DNA from: Pterois miles
Lineage: Eukaryota; Chordata; Actinopteri; Perciformes; Scorpaenidae
Assembly: GCA_947000775.1 (NCBI GenBank)
Contig: CAMQGK010000008.1
Location: forward strand, 8,272,501 to 8,336,500
Direction: 5' to 3'
Length of the DNA: 64,000 nucleotides
Shown here: positions 38,501 to 53,459 of the stretch, one piece after another
Layout of the letters: every line of letters starts with the position of its first letter
Position numbering within the stretch: the first letter of the stretch is position 1
The notes under the pieces: generated by a model
What the model was told of the DNA's origin: nothing
Seen by the model: only the letters and a program-made list of their open reading frames with translations
The model's database searches: none
Made by a program: the position numbers and the translations under genes

Positions 38501-41500
38501 AAGGTTCTATAACATGCTGGAGCAAGCACACACGCACAAACCCAGCAGACAGAATATGTTTTTAGAGTGTTTCCCAGTTTATTACTGCTCTATGATAACC
38601 TCCGTCCATAGATTCATGTGCTGTTTGGCCGGGGCCCTAAACATCAGTAGCCTGTATGAAGTGATGGAATGTACACATTAAAATTCGATCTCCTGCATCA
38701 GTACATCCAGTGCTGGTCAGGACGGCAACTATAAATTGCTGGCCATTATTTTCGATTAACCACACTGACACCATGGCCCATCACATTTCTTCCCATTTTT
38801 ACCCTGTGTCACAGTGGCGCCATATTTCCAGCGCTGTTTCATTTTAGATTATCCGAAAGCATGATAACACAGACCAGCACACCTCGGGACACAAGCAACT
38901 GGGCGATCTTATTAATGGTAGAGCTGCGATAATGGTAGTCGTCTATGTCCTCAGTTGGTATCTTGATCTTCAGGCACATCCTTTCTGGGGCCTGAAGAGC
39001 AGAAGCATCATAGCGGGTGCAAGGGGGGCGATGACTTGACAGTCTATCATTGATATGCTGGGGAAGTTTAATTCCCTGCGTCCCCAGTGCAGCAAACAGG
39101 ATTCCCCAACAGGTTCAAAGGCAGATACAAAATGGCTGTCTGGGGTCGCAAATGCATTGTAAACTTCCTTGTAAAAGATGTTAACTGTCCTGAAACTGAA
39201 TTGCATTGATAGATGTTGTTGTATAAGGAAAGGAAACAATTGCCAAATAAATAAAAAGAAACAAACCTAACCTTCATATATGTACATATAAACACGGGCA
39301 TGTTAATTTTAATGTGCCAGACTTGCCAACCTTGAAAGCTTCACATCGTATTAAGCGTAATTTGCAGCTAGGATGGAAACAGATATGGTCAGCTGCCAGT
39401 GAACATCAGGGATAGCAGATGCACAACACAAGAGCAGCAGATATATGATGTTATCAGCTGGTCATTCTGGAAAATAATGGCCAGTGTCCCAAAGCAAGAA
39501 ACCACTGCCAGAATTTCAGTGTTATCAGAATTATAGTCATTTCATTACCCTCATTGTGAAGCCATTACATTTTGCACTTTCACCTAATTGTCCAGAGCCA
39601 TTTGAAAAACAGTGAGTTCAAAAGGGCAGAAGAGTAAACTGAAAGCAATCCGACTCCTAAGCTCTTGTTTTGACAGAAACAAATTGTTGTGTCTGTGCGG
39701 AAAGTCCTTCTCTTGGTTCTTAATGAGTTTATTGGTAATCAATATCCCTCTCTCGTCCACTGGCATATGACACTGAGGCCATCACCCAAGAGGGACCCTT
39801 AGACGGTGGAGTTGAGTGGGTCAGTGAGGACTGGTAGTCGCTTGTTCATGCTTAAGCAGACAGGAATGCCCAGTTTACCTCGGAGAGGCGGTGGCAGGAA
39901 ATGAAAGAAGCTTCATCTTGGCACTTCCCCCATTGCTGTAGTTTTGTTCTGTAACTGGGAGGCATAATGTTTCTTTTCAGTTAAATTAAGGAAATTGTCT
40001 TATTTTGTTCTCTCATACCCCTCGTTTACGTCAAGCTGTTATTTTTCGTATACATTCTGCAGCACATGCTAACTGCTTTGGCTTGCGACCAATGCTCTTT
40101 GAAAGCAGACCTCCTCAAAGAGCTGGGTCTGCGTCCCTGTCAAATATTGCACAAAATGCTAGTTTGCCTGTCATTCAAAACGTCTTCATGGAACCCCTCT
40201 CCCAGTGATTGGGTTGGTATCCTGCTGACACAGGCACTTTTTCTGTAGTGTTTTTTCAGGAAGATGGGGCCTGGCCTCCCACTGGGGGTCAGAGCAGTTG
40301 ACCCCACCCTGGCAAGCTCTCAGTCTGCCTGAAATGATTTCATTCAGCCCCACTCAGTAGAACAGTGGGGTGTGACCCGGGTCGATGTGGCGCTGCCAAC
40401 GCTGATTCCATTGAGAAACCCAAGGCCCTTTGAGAGGTGCTGAGCAAGGGTGCCGGATGTTTTTGATTCACACTGCTGAGCCTCTATATATTCAACAGTC
40501 AAATCAAATTGCTAAAATTGGATTTGTCTTTCTTTTCTTGAAACATGTGATTCAATGACATGGGCAGGGTGCAATGGAGCTTTGCTATCCCTAAAAAAGA
40601 TATTGTCTTTCTACTATCGTTCATGTCAAACATGTTGTATATGCACATCATTCAAGGCCTGCGCCATTGTGTTATTATTTAGCCTGATACAAAGCAGAAC
40701 AAAGGAGGGAGAGAAGAGGATATCTAGCAAATGAAAAACAATTGGGCCAAGTGCCAATGTCAAATCAAGCATGCGAGCTCAATAAAGCACATGGTATCGA
40801 TTTGCAAGTTATTCATTATTTGTTTTGGATGTAGAGAAAGTTCTTTGGAAAATGATTTTGGTGTGCAGTTCAGACTCTGAAATAAATGGTTTGACAGATC
40901 ATCAATGACCACAGTATATGATAGTAAATGGCCTGATATTGATTTATTTCCTGATGCCCCCCTTCTCTTCTCGTGAGCGATTATGCTTAAAGCAAGACCA
41001 AGCACTCTCCTGAGTATTGGATTTTTGTCCACCCTGCTTTCAAATGTGAAAATGAGGATTTATTTAGTCCTGCTGCTTGAGTGATGCTTAGAAGAAAGCA
41101 TGGATTCGACTAGATGAATGGATATGCAGAAAGGATATACATCACACTGCACTTAATATCTCCCATGACAACAAACAGCCTTGCAGGTGGTAATATGTAA
41201 GCATCTAGACCGTCAAAATGCAAAAATGGCAGCTTTGTTTACTGCATTCAAAATAAATGGCTGAGGCCCCGCTGTCACTCACAGATGGCACTTCCTTTGA
41301 GAAAAAAAAATTGCAGAGCCAGTGACTCGTAATAATGCGTTGGCATGGCGGCAGCCATTTTGCACAACCTCCAGAGGCACTGATCGTCACAGAGAGGCGT
41401 TGGCATTGTCTTGGCACCGGCCCGACCCCGGGCTCGGAGTAGTAACCGATAGCCAAGCTGGAGCTTGTCAGGCCTGACGCTTATCACTTTTGACATCTGT

Positions 41501-44500
41501 CCACGCCATCTCTCTTCCCTCGTCTGTAGCTGGCCCCAGAACACTGACCTTGGGATCTCTTTCTCTGTTACTCCACTGCCCCGAACCTCCCTCCCCCTCC
41601 TCTTATGTCCTCATTTGGCACTGCTTCCGTGTGTGTTGTGTTGAGGCTATCATTTACCCTTTTAGACCTTGCTTTGTGGTCAGACATGACTTGCAAACCA
41701 ATTTCAAGCACTGACAACCCCCCTGCCTGATTTGAATTGCTGCTTGTATGCAGTAAAATCTTACCTTGTCTAATAAGTCAAGCCAGTACACGTTGTTTAT
41801 TAAAGATTGATCAATGTTAGATATATATTGGAAAGAGATGATAACAGAGATGTTGTGCAAGTACAAAAAAAGAAAAGTTGGTTTATGTAAACGGTGGTTT
41901 AACTCAAAACAGATTTCTGCCTGCAGATGGTATGAGTTTTTTTTATATTGCTGTTTTATGTGTTTGTGCCAACAAGACAAAAGAAAAAAGAAAGACAAGC
42001 TGCCACACACAGCCCAGCGCTGACAGGCTGGTTGGCAGGAAATGTCTGACATGGTGTGTTGTGAAGGAGTACTGCTGCTGTCGGAGTGCCATGTCGCTAT
42101 TCGACAGTTTAAAGAAAGGGTCAGTGTGGCAAGTGCATCCAGACACAAATGCCCGTATGGTATCCTGAGTCAACTTGTGTTACGGCTGACTGGAAAAATA
42201 TGCTGATCAGCCTTTACATACGTTGAGGGCCTACCAGTTTAGAAGCTAATAATTTCATCCAATGAGGACCAACACCAGGCTCACTATTTTAGCGAGACAA
42301 AGGGGGTCTTGGGAGTTTGTGCGTTTGCACAAAGCAGCTGAGATATTAAAAGAGCTAGTTGACTCCCACACTGCTGGCAATCATAGATCCTTTCTGCTGA
42401 ATAGTTTTCTGCTATTGAGTCACCACTTGAATCAAAATCCACAAATCGGTTGCATTTACAGCAGAGTGCATTGCATTTTCCTGTGTTACATTGCACATCA
42501 TTTACATTATGCTACTATGACTCATCCGTAGCCCTCGCCCCTGGCCTCCCTTATGAGGTAATTAAGCCCCTGGTTGTTTGTTTAGCTGTCTGCATGTGTG
42601 TCCTGTATAAAACACAGGGGGGGCATATGTTCTTCCTACCATAAACCCATTGAAACAGCGGGACATGAGTGGTGAGGAGGTGCATGTGTGTGTGAGTGTG
42701 TGCTCTAATTAGGCAGGCAGAAGTGTATTAGCCTCACTGGGCAACAGCCAGCTGGGAGCATCTGGAGTCGTCTTTCATACTCACCAACTTCCCCACTGCA
42801 CACATACTTGTCCACACACACTCGCAAAATTAGAAAAGATATCTATGGAACAGCAGTGTGATAAGAGAGCGTAGGTCAGGCATGATGGGTCATATGCGCA
42901 GCTATTTAAGTCTGTCACATTTTAAGCCTCCCTCACATCACAGCCCCCATCCATGCCCCCGTCTGGAGTCCTTGTTTTAGAGTGACGGTACCATTCTCAC
43001 ATCTCTCTTGAGACTGGAATGCCAACAGCAGAAAGGGGAGGACCTCATCCATTCCCAACACAACTTCTGCCCTCCCAAAGACGCATCAAAGCTGCCTCGA
43101 AGGACCAAAAGAATTTTGTTTCAAAGCGGGGTCAATATCTAAAATAACCCCCACAGCCTCTTGCAACCACTCACAGTTTGGCTTTGTCAATGGCAGATGA
43201 GATTTTACTTTTTATGGTCATCATTTGGATTATTAAAATCTTTTAAACCCACTTCTTCTTTTTGCCAACATCTTGAAACTTTAGTAGCCACTGCTATATA
43301 AACAGCAGAGCTTTCTCTTGTTAATATCAATGGCATACTTCAGCTGCTCCCACTCACTGCATTCCCTCCAATGTCCAACTCCTGCGTAGGCGCACACTCG
43401 CCACTCTATGAGATACATCACTTCCTGTGTATTACCTAAATATATTAAAAGAAACACTGCTGTCACACAGTAGATAAAAAAAACTGAAAGCCTGAGCTGG
43501 CACTTTCAGTATTTCTCCTGTAGAGAGAGCTCAGTGAGCCAGCTGAAATAGTGTTTCTCTGTGCTATTGATTAGCTGGTTAGGCCATGAAAAGCCAGGGA
43601 CAAGACAGCCACTGAGCTCCCTTCCTCTGGCTTACCACTGCTAGTGTGTCTGCTCTCTCACTTTTATGCCCTTTTTTCCCCCCATATATCCCAATCCTCT
43701 CTGTATACTGCATTTGCCACCCTCATTCTTGTGCTATTCTTAAGAGTTTTACTATTCCACTCACAGAGAAAAAGCCCCGGCAAGCCGCTTGCCGAGTTAG
43801 ATCACAGGAACCCAGCTGTTCACAGTCAAGGGCCGCTTCTTTTATTAGCCGTCAGTAGGCCAACCCGGTAGGGCGGCGAGAGCGAGAAAGAGTGGGTGGC
43901 AGGAGGAGGAGCGCGAGGGCAGCAGGGGGCACAGATTTCCCAGCTGTTAGTCCACAAGCTCTGCCCCCCTGTCAGAGATTAAGTAGATCAGCTGGAACGC
44001 AAGCGCATACGCAGAGGCGAGACAAGACAGCTGACAGAAAATGGATTGAGACGGTGCTCCTCAAGCAGGACAGGAGTTGCACACGGACTACCAAACTCTT
44101 TGAGTTTCTTGTTGCCTGTGCAGTTTTGCACACTGCACCACTGGAATGTACAGTCGGATAAGGCGCAAGCCAGCAGGCGTGCAATGCCTTAATACCCCTA
44201 CAAATCCCTGACTCCTGCCTCGCGTCCCTTTTATTTTTCCCTGCCATCTCACAAACCCATGCCGCCTCTTCGTCTGTGGAGGACTGTTTTACTAGTGAGC
44301 CAGTTGTCTGGAGGGACACAAAGGACCTGAGTGTAAAATTATATTTCTAGCTATATAACCAGACCTCCATTGTGCCATTTTTACGATATTATTTTCATTA
44401 AGATTGCAGGGTTGGTTTTCTGTCTTTGTTGTGCCTCCCCCTCTCTATCTGCTTCAATTCTAACCACAGTGGAAACAAAACCACTCAAAAGAAGTGGCAG

Positions 44501-47500
44501 TCATGAGAGCAGCACAGAGTGCTCCCATTTTGTATGATTAAATTTACTGTGACAAGCAAGCATGCTGTGTTTTGGCAAAACATGCTACAGCTGAAAACTC
44601 AGAAACTTCACAATTTCTGAAAAAAAAAAGAAGTGCCTCACGAGGTATTCAAAAGACTTGACTTGGGATTTGAAAAAAGGTCTTTGGCAAGTCTTCGCCT
44701 AAAGTCCCCTTTGCGCTCAAAGTACTCAAGATGTAATGTATTTGCATATTTATGAGAAATGGGTGTCACAGTGATTAAGTTAACTGGGAGCCAGTGCTGC
44801 AGAATGTGGATAATGAAAAAAATATAAAATGTGAAAGTCAAAGGACATTTTCTTAAAACATATCTCTTTCAACCTTGTGGCAGAGTTGGTGAAGTTTGGC
44901 TCAGAATTTGGCCTCAGCGAGATGGACCGTTATTTGATGATTCATAAGGATTCACAAGATGGGCCAGTAGCAGCTATGAGTGTTGGAAGATAATAAAAAT
45001 GCCAAATGTCAAAACCTACAGGTTGCCAAGGAACGGACACGAAGGTAAATCCAGAGTCTCAGCAGTCAGGAAAGATATTTCCACTACACATCACGTTGTG
45101 TGTAATAAACGTGGAACCAGTATGGACTTCATTACTAAGTGTTGTATACCAATGTAGCTCAGTGGCCCCAGACAAGTAATTAGAGTTCACACTGAGACCT
45201 GACTCTAAAATACAGTCATTATCCCAGCAAAAATACAACCTTTCCAGGTCACATCATTTTGTTTGCAGCAGTAAAACAAGTTTATTTCTGCATTGAGCCA
45301 CCATTATAGTAGCCCCTATCCACTTGCCAGCATTTTATGGAGCACCGAGTGATTGGGGGGCGACTGAGAGGTTCAATAAAAAAGTGGTAACAATTGGCTC
45401 AAAGCAAGGTAACTGCGTGAGCGTGACAATTTTTGTGTGGAATTTGTGCTCGATTATAGCATCATTTTATATACCAGTGTATGCGATGCGTGCGCAGAAT
45501 GGTTTTCAGCACCCGTAATTTAACAAGCGCCTCCTGAATGAAGTCCCAAACGAGGGCACCAAATTCTTTACAGGCCCCTTAAGGGCTAATCAGCCATCTT
45601 GCAATGAAACACTAGAGTTTATATTGGGCCTTCTCACACAATAGTCCCAGTGTAGGCTTGTTGTTGAGCTCAAAGGTCTTGGCAAGAATAAAACTCATCT
45701 TGTTGCTGTCTTGGTGATTACTGAAAGCAGACAGAGGGGGAAAAAGGCCATAATCTGAGAGGACAAAAAATAGGTCCAATGTATTTTTTGCAACTGCGGG
45801 CTGGACTGTAGACTGAAGTTTGTCACAACAATAGGGAAAATGTCCCTTTGAAAATTCACGGCCGATCTTGCATTCAAAGGGCAATTTTCCATCAACACCA
45901 CTTTACTCCTGCAAGACTTCTGAATCAGCAAAACATTGTTTAAATACGATGTCTAACCACTTTTGAAGAATGGCATTTGCAGTGATCCATTGGGTTGAAA
46001 ATGTACAGTATGATAAGTCTTTATCATTCTAGTCTGTGCCAGTGATTTGTTAAGGTTAATTAAACTGTTGTAATGTTTAGTAGTTTTGGATAGGTTTGGA
46101 CTGTTTTCCAAAGACATCGGTACACTGATAATTACATAATTAATCTACAACAGGTCTTTTCAATTTCTCATAATGGAGATTTACAGTAAACACAATAGAT
46201 TTTCCATATATCAACCTCAGAGCATGCTACTATAGATGATAAAAAAGATATACTACTACCTAAGCATTTGGTGACTCAATGATGACTAATATGGAGCGTT
46301 CAGATTTTTAATAGTCCTTTTGGACCAAATCCAACAAAGTGCTTCCCCTTGTTTTCCCAAGAGGCAGCACTTGAATGAGGATATGTGGGAGGATCCCGCT
46401 CAAACTGTGACTTTCAGCATGAGACACAGGCTGTACTTTCAAAGTCTATACACTTCATCAAACACACCAGTGAAGGGGAAGGCGGAGGATGACCCCACTC
46501 ACATATACACAACACTACTGGCACCATCGCCAATTTATCACACGTAATTTCCTCAGCTCTTGAACTTTGACCTCCTCCCCAGGGCTGTGTTTGTATTGAG
46601 GGCAACCTGCCACTGTCTGTCTGAAGCCTCCCCAGAGGGACACAGTGGTGTTTGCAGGAGAAATATGCTGCATAAGCCACTGATGGTGAAGCCACCCTTA
46701 TGCCCAGCATGTGTTTCTGTCCCTGTGTGGATGTCTATCATCGTCTCCGGCCCTTTAGTGTTTTATGCATGGTGCTCATTAACCAGACAATGACCACTTA
46801 CGATGAAATGCCGCTCAGGTCAATATGTCAGCAACCCCTTGGGATGAAAGAAGGGAGGGAGGCAGCAGAAAGCGGTGTGCTTTGAAAGAAAGAAGAGGCT
46901 GGAGCAATAGAAAAGAGTAAAGGGAATGACAGGGAGTCCATGGATAGCTTGAAAACAAAAGACAATGTGTACAACAAATGAGGAGGGGTTTTGCATGTTT
47001 CACATTACAATAATCCACGGATAAAGAATCTGCAAGACCTTAGTTCAACCCAGCAACTTGCCTTTCTGAACAGCGACATTACAAGCCCAGTGAGTCAGAC
47101 TGCCCTGACCTCTTGTGCTTGCGAGACCTAGAAGAACAACCACTACTCCATGCATGCACCAGCCGCACCGCTGCAGCCCTAACTGAGGCACTAGCTCCAT
47201 CCAGTGTATGCCGGCTCCCCTCCCCTTACACCACCGCGTCTGGGGCGGAAGGTGGGGAGGGGTGCAAGATTAATGATGGTGCTAACCACGTATTTATCAT
47301 CCGACTGGAGAGTAATGCGACACCTTTCTAATCTGAATATATTTCATTGGGCTGTTATGGCACTCAGCCCTGGGCCCCTTGTATGCATGTGTGTGTGTGT
47401 GTGCCTGCACTTGTGTGCGTCACTGGAAGTGTATTTGAATGTTAATCATATCTGCACAAGTTTGTGCATGAGAATGTGTGTGCTTGTAAAGGCATGCGAG

Positions 47501-48860
47501 CGTTGTGATACCCAACCAGCCGCCATAAACGCTCACACTATCTACCCTGGCAAAACGGCCCTGTGGTAATTAGATAAAGATGAAGTTCTTCTTTCCAGCA
47601 CGTTGGGGCCACGCTCCCCGAGATCCGCTCCTCTGATTCCCAGCTGCCTTATCAGGTGAACACCCTTCTTCCATCCTCCTCTCCATCCGTCCCTCTCATT
47701 CTCCTGCTACCTCTTGTTGGCACTCAGCAGAAATCAAGATGGATGTCACCCCAGTAGCGATGGGGAGATAGGGAATGTGCAAGGCCAAGATGGAGCCTGA
47801 TAGGGACCACACTGGTCTGCTGCCCATTAGATTGGCTCTACTGTCGCCAGGACTGCTAGAACTATAGATGAACTTTGGAGTAGAAACTACCTGGGCATCT
47901 GGGCTCTCTCTCATTATGTCAAATTTACAGATAACCCCACTAATCAATGAATGTAGTAGAATCTTAACACAGGGCAGCAGCTGAGCATATGAAATCAGTT
48001 CTGCACACTTATTCTAAATCTATTCAGGCGTTTGGTCATACGGGGTCAAAGTGTGGTCATGTGCATTTACCAAGATAGCATAAGCATATGGTGGAGCACT
48101 GGTCATGGGAAATAAGGATTTGCAAGACTCAGTGACTACACAGAACATCTGAACAAACACTGGCCCCATCGATAATTAAAAGTCTAAGTCCATAGCTAAT
48201 TACCATCATTCACAAGGTGCAGCCTCAGTCTTAACACAGTCTTTGTTCTCACAGGGATCTCCATCATAGCCGCTCACAGTATCGAGCGTACAGGCTTACA
48301 TTCTAGTCAACAATCACAGCAGTGACAAGGCCATCGGAGTGTTACGCTGGAAGGGAGTACACACTTTCTCGCACAAAGAGGTTTTCTCTCGGAGATTATG
48401 TGTCTTGCTTTCGTGTGTACTCTTTGCCAATCTGCCATTTATGAGAGTGAATGTATTTCAGACTCTGAAGCTTATTGCGAGCTTCATTGTTCGAGTTCAT
48501 TGTAAGGCAACAAAGGGAGAGAGCGAGTTGGATGATGATTTTTCAAGTGAGAGATTTGGATAAGGCGTCCTACCCATTAACTAACTTACCCAGCTACCCA
48601 TGGTTGCATTTGAGCAATCACAACTGCAGCAGCTCCTTGCACACCTGATAGAAACTCAACAAGATTATTACAAGTCAAGGCTTACGTTCCAGATGTGTTG
48701 ACAGCATCTTGTGTTATTGTATTTGCTCTAATATCCTCATTTATTGGGAGTATGCATGTCACTGCAGACGCCTTCAAGTCAGGTGCATCAAAGGTTGCCA
48801 GTGTTAAAGAAGTGGCGTGGATTCTCCTTTGCCTGAGATAATAAGCTGGCTTGTAGATAC
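35531..48860. other. Long gene-free, repeat-poor stretch of intron
   Basis: About 13 kb with few recognisable transposons or microsatellites. Frames such as 41654-42148 (minus, 164 residues) and 43972-44319 (minus, 115 residues) have no domain features. Repeat-poor sub-blocks with many AT-rich factor-like words, notably 36640-36790 and 38690-38900, would be the first places to look for conserved non-coding elements. A purine-rich stretch lies at 43870-43925. Confidence 0.45.
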
Positions 48861-49437
48861 TAGGGGTGGGGGGAAAAATCAATACAGCATAGTATTGTGA
48901 TATTTTGCATGTATCAATACATGGATGTCAAGTATCAACCTTTTATTACATAAACTATTAACCTCTTAACAATTCGACTGCCCCTGGTGGACCTGGCTAC
49001 TATTCTGTCTTTCAGACGTTGTAGTGGGCTCAGTCTAGAAGTTAGAGTGAAGACACTGGTATCATATGAAATTAGAAAACTTAATGAATCAATTGAAACC
49101 ATGTCATGTTATTTTGTTGGGAAAAACGCCACATAAAGCTCCCAAGATTTGGCAAGGAAAAAACTGAAATGTCCATTTTCAAAGGGATCCCTTGACCTTT
49201 GACTTCAAGATATGTGAATCAAAACTCTGAGGTGATTAGAGTGAAAACTGTATCTTATTAGATAAATATAGATCTTATTAGATCTAATGTTGACAAACTA
49301 CATATTCTGCAGTTGAAAAAGGTAAATTATAATATATCATATACTCGCAATACCCAGCATATCGCAAAGTGTTTAAAACTGCAATATTGTGACTTAAGTA
49401 TGTTGATAACATATCATAGGCCCTCTGGTGATTCCCA
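48861..49437. mobile_element. Non-autonomous DNA transposon, TAGGGGTGGG terminus, about 575 bp
   Basis: The left end TAGGGGTGGGGGGAAAAATC is followed by ATACAGCATAGTATTGTGAT. Near the right end are CCCAGCATATCGCAAAGTG, GTGACTTAAGTATGTTGATA and CCTCTGGTGATTCCC. These appear in the order I remember for a widespread teleost element whose ends are TAGGGGTGGGAA and TTCCCACCCCTA. The right terminus has lost its last bases. A short duplication of ATCTTATTAGAT lies at about 49253-49285. Confidence 0.7.
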
Positions 49438-52400
49438 ATCGGAGTAGACACTTAGCTTACAATGCGAGACAGAAGATAGGATAATTTCCTGATGCCTTTA
49501 CAGCAGTCCAACAATGAATCAACACTGAAAGAGACACTTTTGAGTTGTTATCATTGGCGGCTCAGGGACAGATTTCTCACCTGTCACGTATGAGATCCAA
49601 GTTCATTTCCTCACTAGTGCAGGAACCTTTTCCACCTCCATCATGTCAAAGAAGAGTAATATGTCTGGTGATACAACAGCACCGACTGACTCATGATGTT
49701 TCAGTGTCATTTCAGCCCTGAGCATCTTTGGCCAGACTCCAACACCACTCCCCAGCATAGTGCTCATATGAATCCCCCAGAGGGATGGGACAGTTTATCT
49801 GTAGCAGTTAGCAGCTGGTGTCCGCCCCAAAGACTCCAATGGCCCCCAGCTAGCGTTGCCACTTCAGATGCTGGCCATTTAGCAAACAAGTCAATCATGT
49901 GCAAGCCAACTGTCAGTGACATACCAATGTCCCCAGTGATCCCAGATAAAGAGGTGAGGGGGCAGAAAAGAGTCACAGCCTGCTGCTGGGTCATGGAAAT
50001 CAGGTCAAAATGCTCATCAGAAAACTATCTGGGTCTCGTATTCTGCTCTAATGATTGTCGCTGTTGAAATTGTTTGTTATGACAAGAGGTCAGGGGCCCT
50101 TGGTGTCGTCCAGAGTCCACCTCTGATCATTGATTTTAGCCGCTGTCATTGGCCAATATGGGATGTGAGGATCTCATAGGCAGGTTTAGAATCATGATCT
50201 GAACCTGGAGTCTTGGACAAACATCTCAGCACTGAAAGTTGTGAATAAATGAGTCAGTTAGACAGCCATGTTGAGGCATTGTAAAGGAATCTGTGGCCAC
50301 CCAAAAATGTTAAATGGCTGGGAAAAGATTGGAATAGTATTCTCTCTCTGCTGAACTGGTGGTACTTTAGTCACAATAGCTTTGAAGATCTCGAAGACTG
50401 CAAAAATAAAAACTCCTTTTGAAGTAAATGTACCATTTTCTGTTTCACCACATCAGAAATTCAATTTCAGTGGTAAACATCACAATGAATAATTGTATTA
50501 TCCTAGCTTCTGTAAGGCAGATAAAAAAGATACACATCCCTCTTGTATCTCATCTCTAGTGTGACAAAACTGCTTTAGATGTGGCACTAGAGACCGAGGG
50601 GCTGACACACCGTGGCACCAATGAAAGCGTGAGTTTGACGACCGACAACGATAGTGGCATTTGTTGTCTTTTTGTTGTTGGGCTAGAGGAAACTTAACAG
50701 TAGTGTGTGCACACAAATTTCCCTTCTATTGAATTCAATTAGCTTCACAGAGGGAAGTGTTTTAGCTTTGTAGTGTTTTTCTTTCATCACCTAGCGCAGC
50801 CTAGTACTCTCAAATGTTCTCCTTTGGTTTGTTGCTTTATTTGTCTGGCGATGACAATGTTACCCAAAAATAGCAGTGGGAACAACTGGAGCAGAATTTG
50901 CATCACATTAACCCAAGGACTGTACATATCCCAAACAACTTTTCTTTGGGTAAAGCCTTAATCTATTACCTCTTACAGTGGTTTTATCAAGTAATTAATG
51001 TAGAATGATACAAGCCTGCTTTAAAATATTAATACATTCATTTTGCATTTGCTCACCATTGGCGAGCAGGGCAGTGTCCACTCAGCTGAATCATAATTCC
51101 AGTTAAGTTAATCATCAGTAAGTTAATATATGAATATGAATAAAGATAAAGATGTAACTTAATTTAGATTATTAAAGGCTGGACAGTACTCTTCTTTGGG
51201 AAGACACTCAGTCATGAATGTTAATTTCTATTGGATTTACTTGAACACAGTGTAGGTGCAGTGTAAACAGTAAAGACATCCATGCTAATAAGGTAGCCCT
51301 TGAATTCAAGTCTGCTGCACACAGGCATATGCAACCCCCCAACACACCAACAGACACTCAAACGCATGCACACATGTAAACACGTATGTATGCACAGGCA
51401 AATACGTCTCTATCCCTGTAGTACCCTCTTTGGCAAAATCTCAGTGCCAGTCTCTTAATGAAATGCTCAATTAGGGTCTTTAAATAGGTAATTATGCAGT
51501 GCCTAATCCCTTAGCTCCTGGGCCCTATCTCATTTAGATGACACTTGGGCAGGCGAAATGGGAGGGGCAGGTACCGGGGCCTTGGTTTCTGTCATCAAAG
51601 CCCCTCCATGGTGGCACAGGCAGCCCCTGTTAATGATAAGGCACATCCAGGCAGTCAGTCAACAGCGACTCCCGGCGAGGGCCACTGACAGCATGGGAGA
51701 TGGCAATGTCAGGCTTGACAGTGTCTTAATCATGTTTGTGAGTGTTCGGGGGTGGATTGTATTGGGTTGGGGGAGCTTGCATAAAGGTTTCTAAGAGGAT
51801 GTTAGCTGTAGTGCGAAAGCAGCAAAGACTTTGTGTGATGTGGGTTTATATGCATTTTCTGCGACGATTTCCGAATTAATTTTACATGAAACAAGGACAG
51901 AGGGAGGGAAAATCACTTCCAAATGTCAAACTGTGCATTTTGCTTGATGCCAGGCATTGAAAGAAAGGTTTTGATTTCCCATACTGACATTTGTTTGAAG
52001 GTGGCATTTGATTTGAATTTCAATCTCCAAACTGGGGAAAAGGACCTATTCATTCGTTTTCACCAGCATAATAAAATGTCTTGTTCGAGTGCTACAATAT
52101 ACCATCACTGACGGGGGAACTGCTCGTTTGGGCGCTAACATAGCGATGGTGAGCATTTGTCTCCATGAAACGACAAAGGGGGAATTGTTGCTTTTGCCTT
52201 GGGGTGAACCATCGCTTTCTCTCGACTGAGTTGCACAAGCAGCCCGCACCGCCTTTCATGAGAACAATAGCTTAGCCTGGCTAAAACACCTTTCAAGGGC
52301 CTCCAAGAACTAAAAAAAGAGTTTAGCTTTTTAAACCTATTAATCAGCAGCGCCCACATCAAAGAGCTCAGTAAACTTTAGTAAGGATACTTGAACCAGT

Positions 52401-53459
52401 GAAATATTGAAACAGCTTTCTAAAATGCTGTTCATCCCCACCCTGCATGTCCTTTGACAGTCTTATCAGGATATAGATGGAAAAGCAGAAACAACACAAT
52501 TTCACCTCTATCTGTGTGTTCAGCAAAAACATCTCATATCTGTGATAATATTTTTTTGTCCCGTTGCCCTCCCTGTTGGCACTGATGTATTTTCATGCAA
52601 AAAGCTTTTGATAAGCTGCTGGTTGTAATGCCGCCTGTCTGTTCTTTCGGTTGTTGACTCAGGCTTTCTTATCAAATCTGAGTCATGGCAAAACCACCAG
52701 GGCGCATAATGCACTGAAAAACAAGAATCGCTGTCAGTGTCCTCATGAACACCAGTTTGACCAACTCGGAAGACAGACTACATTGAGACATGATACCATT
52801 TATGCAGTATTTCAAGTCTGTTGATAAAACATTAGATTAGATATCTACAGATCATTTGCCCATGAAACAGAGGTGCAAGAAACACATAAGAAACCCACAT
52901 GGATTGGTGTGAAGGCCGTATGATGAGTGTCCTTATTAAAACATCCACTGCATCACCTTAGGAAACAGATAGCATGCTAGGCTAATTGAAGGGAAATTCA
53001 CCCGCCGTTGCCTTTAGTGCAGCAACCATAATGTGGCGTTACATTTTAGCTCAGGGTATATCAAGGCAAATTAGCATTTAGATAATGGGAGACACTTGGC
53101 ATTTTAATTATTTTGCTGCCCTATGAGTGTAGCGTGTACGCCCCAAGCGCTTCCTTACATCCTTCATGTACGCCTAAGTAGTGCATTTACATACCAAATG
53201 GCTTGGCTGTGTACAAAAGCCACTAAAATATCACCGCCGCACAATACACCTTGGTGTTCAGTTGTTTAGAAAGGAGGCATACTGTCGTTGATTTGTGCCA
53301 TATGTATTAGGAGGCGATGCGATTCCCAGTGCTGTATTATTCAGTTATTTTCAATGGAAGCCTTTTCTGATGTTTTCGCCATGTCGGCGAGTGGCAGTGG
53401 AATGCTGTTTTGTCTATTTGAAGGGCTCCGTACTTTCCATAAAACAACGTGAGCTCAGG
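49438..53459. other. Gene-free stretch of intron
   Basis: No gene recognised. The frame at 49693-50067 (124 residues) lacks any family feature. No large repeats were seen. Confidence 0.5.

Noticed and set aside
41654..42148. 164-residue minus-strand frame, the longest outside tandem repeats and purine/pyrimidine-rich tracts
   Set aside because: No signal peptide, domain or promoter, irregular composition, and it overlaps equally open plus-strand frames.
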